Source: Firmicutes bacterium UBA3572 (GTDB lineage Bacteria > Bacillota > Desulfotomaculia > Desulfotomaculales > Desulforudaceae). From it: DNA of 64,000 nt. Every line of letters starts with the position of its first letter. Within the stretch, counting starts at the first letter, position 1. The position numbers were made by a program, and so were the translations under genes. The stretch lies in NCBI GenBank assembly GCA_002375985.1, contig DFNH01000027.1, forward strand, positions 16,711-80,710, in the 5' to 3' direction. A model generated the notes under the pieces. The model had not been told where the DNA came from and searched no databases. It was given only the letters and a program-made list of their open reading frames with translations. Shown here in pieces: positions 61,097-64,000 of the stretch.

Positions 61097-62050
61097 ATGA
61101 AAATAAAGGCCGCCGGTTTGCGGGTAAATGATGTCATCGGGGTAGTGGCGCCGGCCGGGACACTGTTTGATCGCCAAGCCTTGAGCAAGGGCCTTCGTCT
61201 GCTGAACCAGATGGGTTTTCGGACGCTGGTGGGAAAGCATGTGCTGGCGCAATGTGGGTATCTTGCCGGATCCGATGCCCAGAGACTGGAAGACTTAATG
61301 ACCATGTTTGCGCATCCCGATGTGCGGGCGATCTTGTGCCTCAGAGGTGGCTACGGCACGCTTCGTCTGTTGCCCTATATCGATTTCGATCTTATCCGGC
61401 GCCATCCTAAGGTCTTTATCGGCTATAGTGATGTGACCGCCCTGCATCTGGCAATCCAAAAATGCTGTAGGTTGGTTACCTTTCACGGGCCTATGTTGGC
61501 CACCGATTTCGGAGGCTTGTGTTCACTCTACACGCGCGAAAAATTCTTGCAGCTAGTCCTGTCCGGCGCGCGTCCTGCGGTGATCAGAAACCCGCCGGAC
61601 GGGCCGGCCACCATAACCATTTTTCCGGGAAAAGCCAGAGGAGAACTGGTCGGTGGCAATCTGACCCTGATTACCGCGCTGATGGGTACGCCGTTCGAAA
61701 TCGAAACCCGGGGACGGGTTTTGTTTATCGAAGAGGTCGGTGAGCCCCCTTACCGCCTGGACCGGATGCTAACCCAATTGCGGCTCGCCGGCAAGTTGAC
61801 GGCGGCGGCGGGGATCGTTGTCGGCGAGTGCAGGGATTGCGCAACCGCCGGCCAGGGTTCTTTCACCGCGATGCAGGTATTCAGGGACTGCCTGGGTGAC
61901 CTGGGGATTCCCTGTTTTTACGGACTATCCGCGGGTCACGGCCCGCATAAGGCAACTCTGCCGCTTGGTGTGGAGGTCACCATGGACGCAGACAAACACA
62001 CCCTGCGTTTGGAGGAAAAAGCGGTGCACGAAAGCGTCGCGGCCGTCTAA
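61097..62050 (+). CDS. LD-carboxypeptidase (S66 family, LdcA/MccF-like)
   Basis: A 317-residue serine peptidase of family S66: VVAPAG at the N-terminus, RGGYGTLRLLPYIDF, nucleophile Ser in FIGYSDVTAL, Glu in FIEEVGEPPYRLDRML and His in LSAGHGPHKATLPLG. LD-carboxypeptidases remove the terminal D-Ala from tetrapeptides in peptidoglycan recycling; MccF-type relatives hydrolyse microcin-like compounds. ATG 61097 follows GGGAGGAG. TTGACA at about 61011 may be part of its promoter. Confidence 0.9.
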   Translation: MKIKAAGLRVNDVIGVVAPAGTLFDRQALSKGLRLLNQMGFRTLVGKHVLAQCGYLAGSDAQRLEDLMTMFAHPDVRAILCLRGGYGTLRLLPYIDFDLIRRHPKVFIGYSDVTALHLAIQKCCRLVTFHGPMLATDFGGLCSLYTREKFLQLVLSGARPAVIRNPPDGPATITIFPGKARGELVGGNLTLITALMGTPFEIETRGRVLFIEEVGEPPYRLDRMLTQLRLAGKLTAAAGIVVGECRDCATAGQGSFTAMQVFRDCLGDLGIPCFYGLSAGHGPHKATLPLGVEVTMDADKHTLRLEEKAVHESVAAV

Positions 62051-62277
62051 TCCTGCACGCGCGCAAAACCAGGCATATACCAGTCCTTTCCGATCCGGGT
62101 CAATATCGCTTCAGGGGATTCGTTGACGGGTTGAAAGACCCATCCCTGGGCCTGCCACTTGCGACTGAGTCAGGAATATTCTTTCAAGAGGTAGGGTCGG
62201 TTGGAGATGGGTGAAGCCAGTACTTGCCCGGTGTGCGGGTTATAGAGTACTCCGAAAAGAGCGCCTTGGCCGTACAT
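62047..62277 (-). pseudogene. Small ORF interrupted by an in-frame TGA
   Basis: On the minus strand ATG 62277 with an excellent GGGAGGTG six bases upstream starts MYGQGALFGVLYNPHTGQVL, ASPISNRPYLLKEYS, then TGA (62170-62172), then LSRKWQAQGWVFQPVNESPE, AILTRIGKDWYMPGFARVQD and TAG. Both halves look protein-like, and the end interlocks with the ldcA stop, so this was one gene of 76 codons. It is either a fresh nonsense mutation or a recoded TGA. The family is unknown. Confidence 0.55.
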
Positions 62278-62552
62278 GTTAGGCACCTCCCGTCATTTAA
62301 ACAGCCGGCCCCAACGGCCGTGGCTTGCCCGCTGTCCGGCGACGATACGGCGAACAACCTAGGTACTGTTGCAAACTCCTTAATCCAGACTGAAATCCTA
62401 ATTGGCTCCGAAAACCTACCGCTGAACCGGTGCCGGTCTTTGGTGTTGAACCAATCGGGTATTGGCAATTCGAATTGAAGTGCGGGTCAGGAACGGCGTG
62501 CCTTGGAAGTGTTCACCACCGGACGGGATTCGGAAACCGTAGGAAAACAGTC
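62278..62552. other. Intergenic region without a supported gene
   Basis: Open frames here (for example minus strand 62184-62468) have no family features. I see no RNA gene. The region lies between the upstream side of the TGA-interrupted ORF and the end of a small membrane-protein gene. Confidence 0.4.
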
Positions 62553-62717
62553 TTAGACGTGGGGGCTGAGGAACAAGATGCCGGCAATAATCAGGATGAT
62601 GGACACAAACATGTGTATCCGTCCAGCCCTGACATTGCCGGCCTTGTCCTTCTTGTGCCCCGTCCAAAACTGGTGGAGGGCGAGAGCCAGGATAACGACG
62701 ATGACGATCAGTTCCAT
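62553..62717 (-). CDS. Small membrane protein (54 aa)
   Basis: Two transmembrane segments (ELIVIVVILALALHQFW and FVSIILIIAGILFL) flank a basic loop (TGHKKDKAGNVRAGRIH). ATG 62717 has GAGGAG upstream at a rather long spacing. No family is recognised. Confidence 0.5.
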   Translation of the reverse strand: MELIVIVVILALALHQFWTGHKKDKAGNVRAGRIHMFVSIILIIAGILFLSPHV

Positions 62718-62808
62718 CAGCCGCGTCAACTCCTCGGTCCGGAAGACCGACTTTGAAACATTATAGCCCGAGCAAATGCACCTGGACAAGGGGCTTTTGT
62801 CTTATTCA

Positions 62809-63840
62809 GATTCTGTTGAAAAGGCAGTTTGCCGATTACGGCTCGGCAGGTTGATCCTTGAAAACTTGGATCTATAGTTTGGCGTTACCGCCTGGTTCAG
62901 ATCAGCTTGGCGATCCGGTTCAGGTTTTGGCCCCAAATGGCCCCGCCCACCCAACGCCGGCAGCCGTCTAGTCCCCGGTAGAGCGTTCGGTCGAGTCCAT
63001 AACGCCTTTTCAGCTCGCTGATCGTTCCTTCCTGACCCGCTCGCTCATCAGTTGCCGCAGGCGGAACCACGACTGGTGTTCGTGTTCGGTGCTGATGAAC
63101 GACTGTGTTTACCCTTAACGGGCTTTCTTTGCCAAGCGCGTTGCTATCCGCACCGTGTCTGCGATCAAGCCAGAATCGGTGGGATGGTGGATGTTGGCTT
63201 CGACCACGGTAGTGTCCACCCGCACTTTGTTGCGGCTCTTGATCAGCGCCTCAATCCGTGCTTTACGCACCAGGTGCTCGTTCAACGAAAGCCTGGCGCT
63301 TTCCGCCGGCATCCAGGCGCGGCCCGGTTTTCGTCAGACTGCTGGGATGAGGTATCCGTTTGTGCCAGGGAATCCGATCGGTCACGCCGCCAGCTGATCC
63401 GGTCGTTGACCATAGCGCACACTGCCGGGCGGCTTGCGTCCATACTGGTGCTTGAGCGCCTTAATGCGCAAGTAGGTTTCCGCTCATCAACGGAAGGCTG
63501 CCCTAATCGCTGGTGGTGTTTATCATAAAACGGTGTGAAGAAACGCTCATCATCCAACCAGGCGTCCAGTTTGGCCAGGTCTTCCGGGAGTTCATACACC
63601 TCGGGCGGCAATAGCTGATCCAAGAATGATATTTGTCGGCTCTCTTCCTGCCGGAGGCGCAGCATTATTCTTTACCTCCGCAGGAATCTGCGTTTACACG
63701 TTGAACTATGATCAGCATAGGGATTCCCTCCGGGCATATGTTTTGGTTTGGTTACCTTAAAACAATTCGCCATGGAGACTGGAATCCCTTGGTTTGTCTG
63801 TGTTTTCAAGGATCTTTCTGGCTGACTTTTTAGCAGACGC
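62809..63840. mobile_element. Degraded insertion sequence (ISNCY-like), about 1.03 kb
   Basis: The left end GATTCTGTTGAAAAGG (62809) and right end (reverse complement of 63824-63840) GCGTCTGCTAAAAAGTC are imperfect inverted repeats, and both resemble the termini of the MITE family in this window. Between them lies a broken transposase gene on the minus strand. The element is inactive but is a candidate relative of the MITE mobiliser. Confidence 0.65.
62897..63665 (-). pseudogene. ISNCY-type transposase, frameshifted
   Basis: Minus-strand fragments: FLDQLLPPEVYELPEDLAKL, DAWLDDERFFTPFYDKHHQR and LGQPSVDERKP (N-terminus); LSLNEHLVRKARIEALIK and RVDTTVVEANIHHPTDSGLI (catalytic region with an Asp); and a C-terminal YRGLDGCRRWVGGAIWGQNL, NRIAKLI ending at 62897. 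The order and the D-T-T-V-V-E-x-N-I-H-x-P-T-D motif are typical of this transposase type. At least two frameshifts and internal loss make it a pseudogene. Confidence 0.75.
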
Positions 63841-63844
63841 CCAT

Positions 63845-63951
63845 GTCACCCTTGACGGGTGACACCATCAGAGGATGAAAATGGGCCAGTCAGGAATTCG
63901 CTTTAGCGAATTCCTACCAGTAATCCGACGATTGACGACTATTTTCAGGGC
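63845..63951. repeat. Hairpins and dispersed repeat right of the IS remnant
   Basis: Two inverted repeats lie here: GTCACCC/GGGTGAC (63845-63863) and an 11-bp perfect stem with a two-base loop (63892-63915, arms AGGAATTCGCT/AGCGAATTCCT). They are followed by CGACTATTTTCAGGGC (63936-63951), identical to 7710-7725. No gene is visible from 63841 to 64000. Confidence 0.6.
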
Positions 63952-64000
63952 AGTCTACTAGCTCCCTTTCGGAACACCACGGAAAAGAGCTACTCGATGT

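Noticed and set aside
62170..62172. TGA as a selenocysteine codon
   Set aside because: No stable stem-loop with a conserved apical motif directly downstream could be drawn, and the protein family is unknown. Left as a nonsense mutation until homologues are checked.
63036..63528. Plus-strand open frames in the right-hand IS
   Set aside because: They are antisense to recognisable transposase fragments.
1..64000. CRISPR arrays, tRNA, rRNA or tmRNA genes
   Set aside because: No regularly spaced repeats, cloverleaf-type sequences or rRNA segments were seen anywhere in the window.

Overview
The window reads as a chromosomal segment of a GC-rich, spore-forming, probably thermophilic or subsurface member of the Clostridia (Peptococcaceae / Desulfotomaculum-Pelotomaculum-Desulforudis type). 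Reasons: the Firmicutes gene orders rnc-ftsY, ylxM-ffh-rpsP-khpA-ylqD-rimM-trmD-rplS-lepB-rbgA-rnhB-yraN and tepA-ylzJ ... ftsK-rodZ-rimO ... cinA-recA are all present; there is an alpha/beta-type small acid-soluble spore protein with a sigma-G-like promoter, a SpoIIM-family protein, a decayed spore photoproduct lyase and a Spo0F-like single-domain receiver; GTG and TTG starts with strong purine-rich Shine-Dalgarno sequences are common. The organism name is an inference; no rRNA or tRNA gene is in the window.

Layout. 1-2.2 kb: end of fabF, rnc, ftsY. 2.3-7.6 kb: a tightly packed operon for recycling SAM by-products (methylthioadenosine-type phosphorylase, MtnA isomerase, S-adenosylhomocysteinase-type hydrolase, class II aldolase, MTA/SAH deaminase). 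Residue choices in three of the enzymes suggest that it works on deaminated (inosine-type) substrates and ends in an aldol cleavage rather than in the full methionine salvage pathway. 7.7-9.1 kb: a putrescine-type aminotransferase on the minus strand. 9.3-16.5 kb: SRP and ribosome-biogenesis operon. 16.5-22 kb: CapA-like protein, decayed spl, a two-component pair and a 3D-domain secreted protein. 22-32.2 kb: a signalling island with decayed HD-GYP and unknown genes, a GGDEF/HD-GYP protein, an unusual ketosynthase with a Cys-His-Asn triad, a 7TM histidine kinase, a kinase-like protein with a degenerate ATPase domain and a REC-HD-GYP response regulator. 32-43 kb: a scarred accessory zone with a HEPN-MNT toxin-antitoxin pair, IS1634-, IS3-, IS605- and Mu-type transposon remnants, and a yyaL gene broken into two pieces that lie in opposite orientation on either side of a 7-kb segment. 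43-59.6 kb: conserved Firmicutes housekeeping genes (tepA, znuA, yhaM, uppP, bfn, ftsK, rodZ, rimO, an FtsH-like protease with a small membrane partner, cinA, recA, a nuclease lipoprotein, SASP). 59.6-64 kb: small membrane proteins, LD-carboxypeptidase, an ORF interrupted by TGA, and an ISNCY-like remnant.

A family of non-autonomous miniature elements (MITEs) with 15-bp terminal repeats and 6-bp TANNTA target duplications is scattered through the window. Its termini resemble those of the degraded IS at the right edge, which suggests that a related transposase mobilised it. One copy sits between ylxM and ffh.
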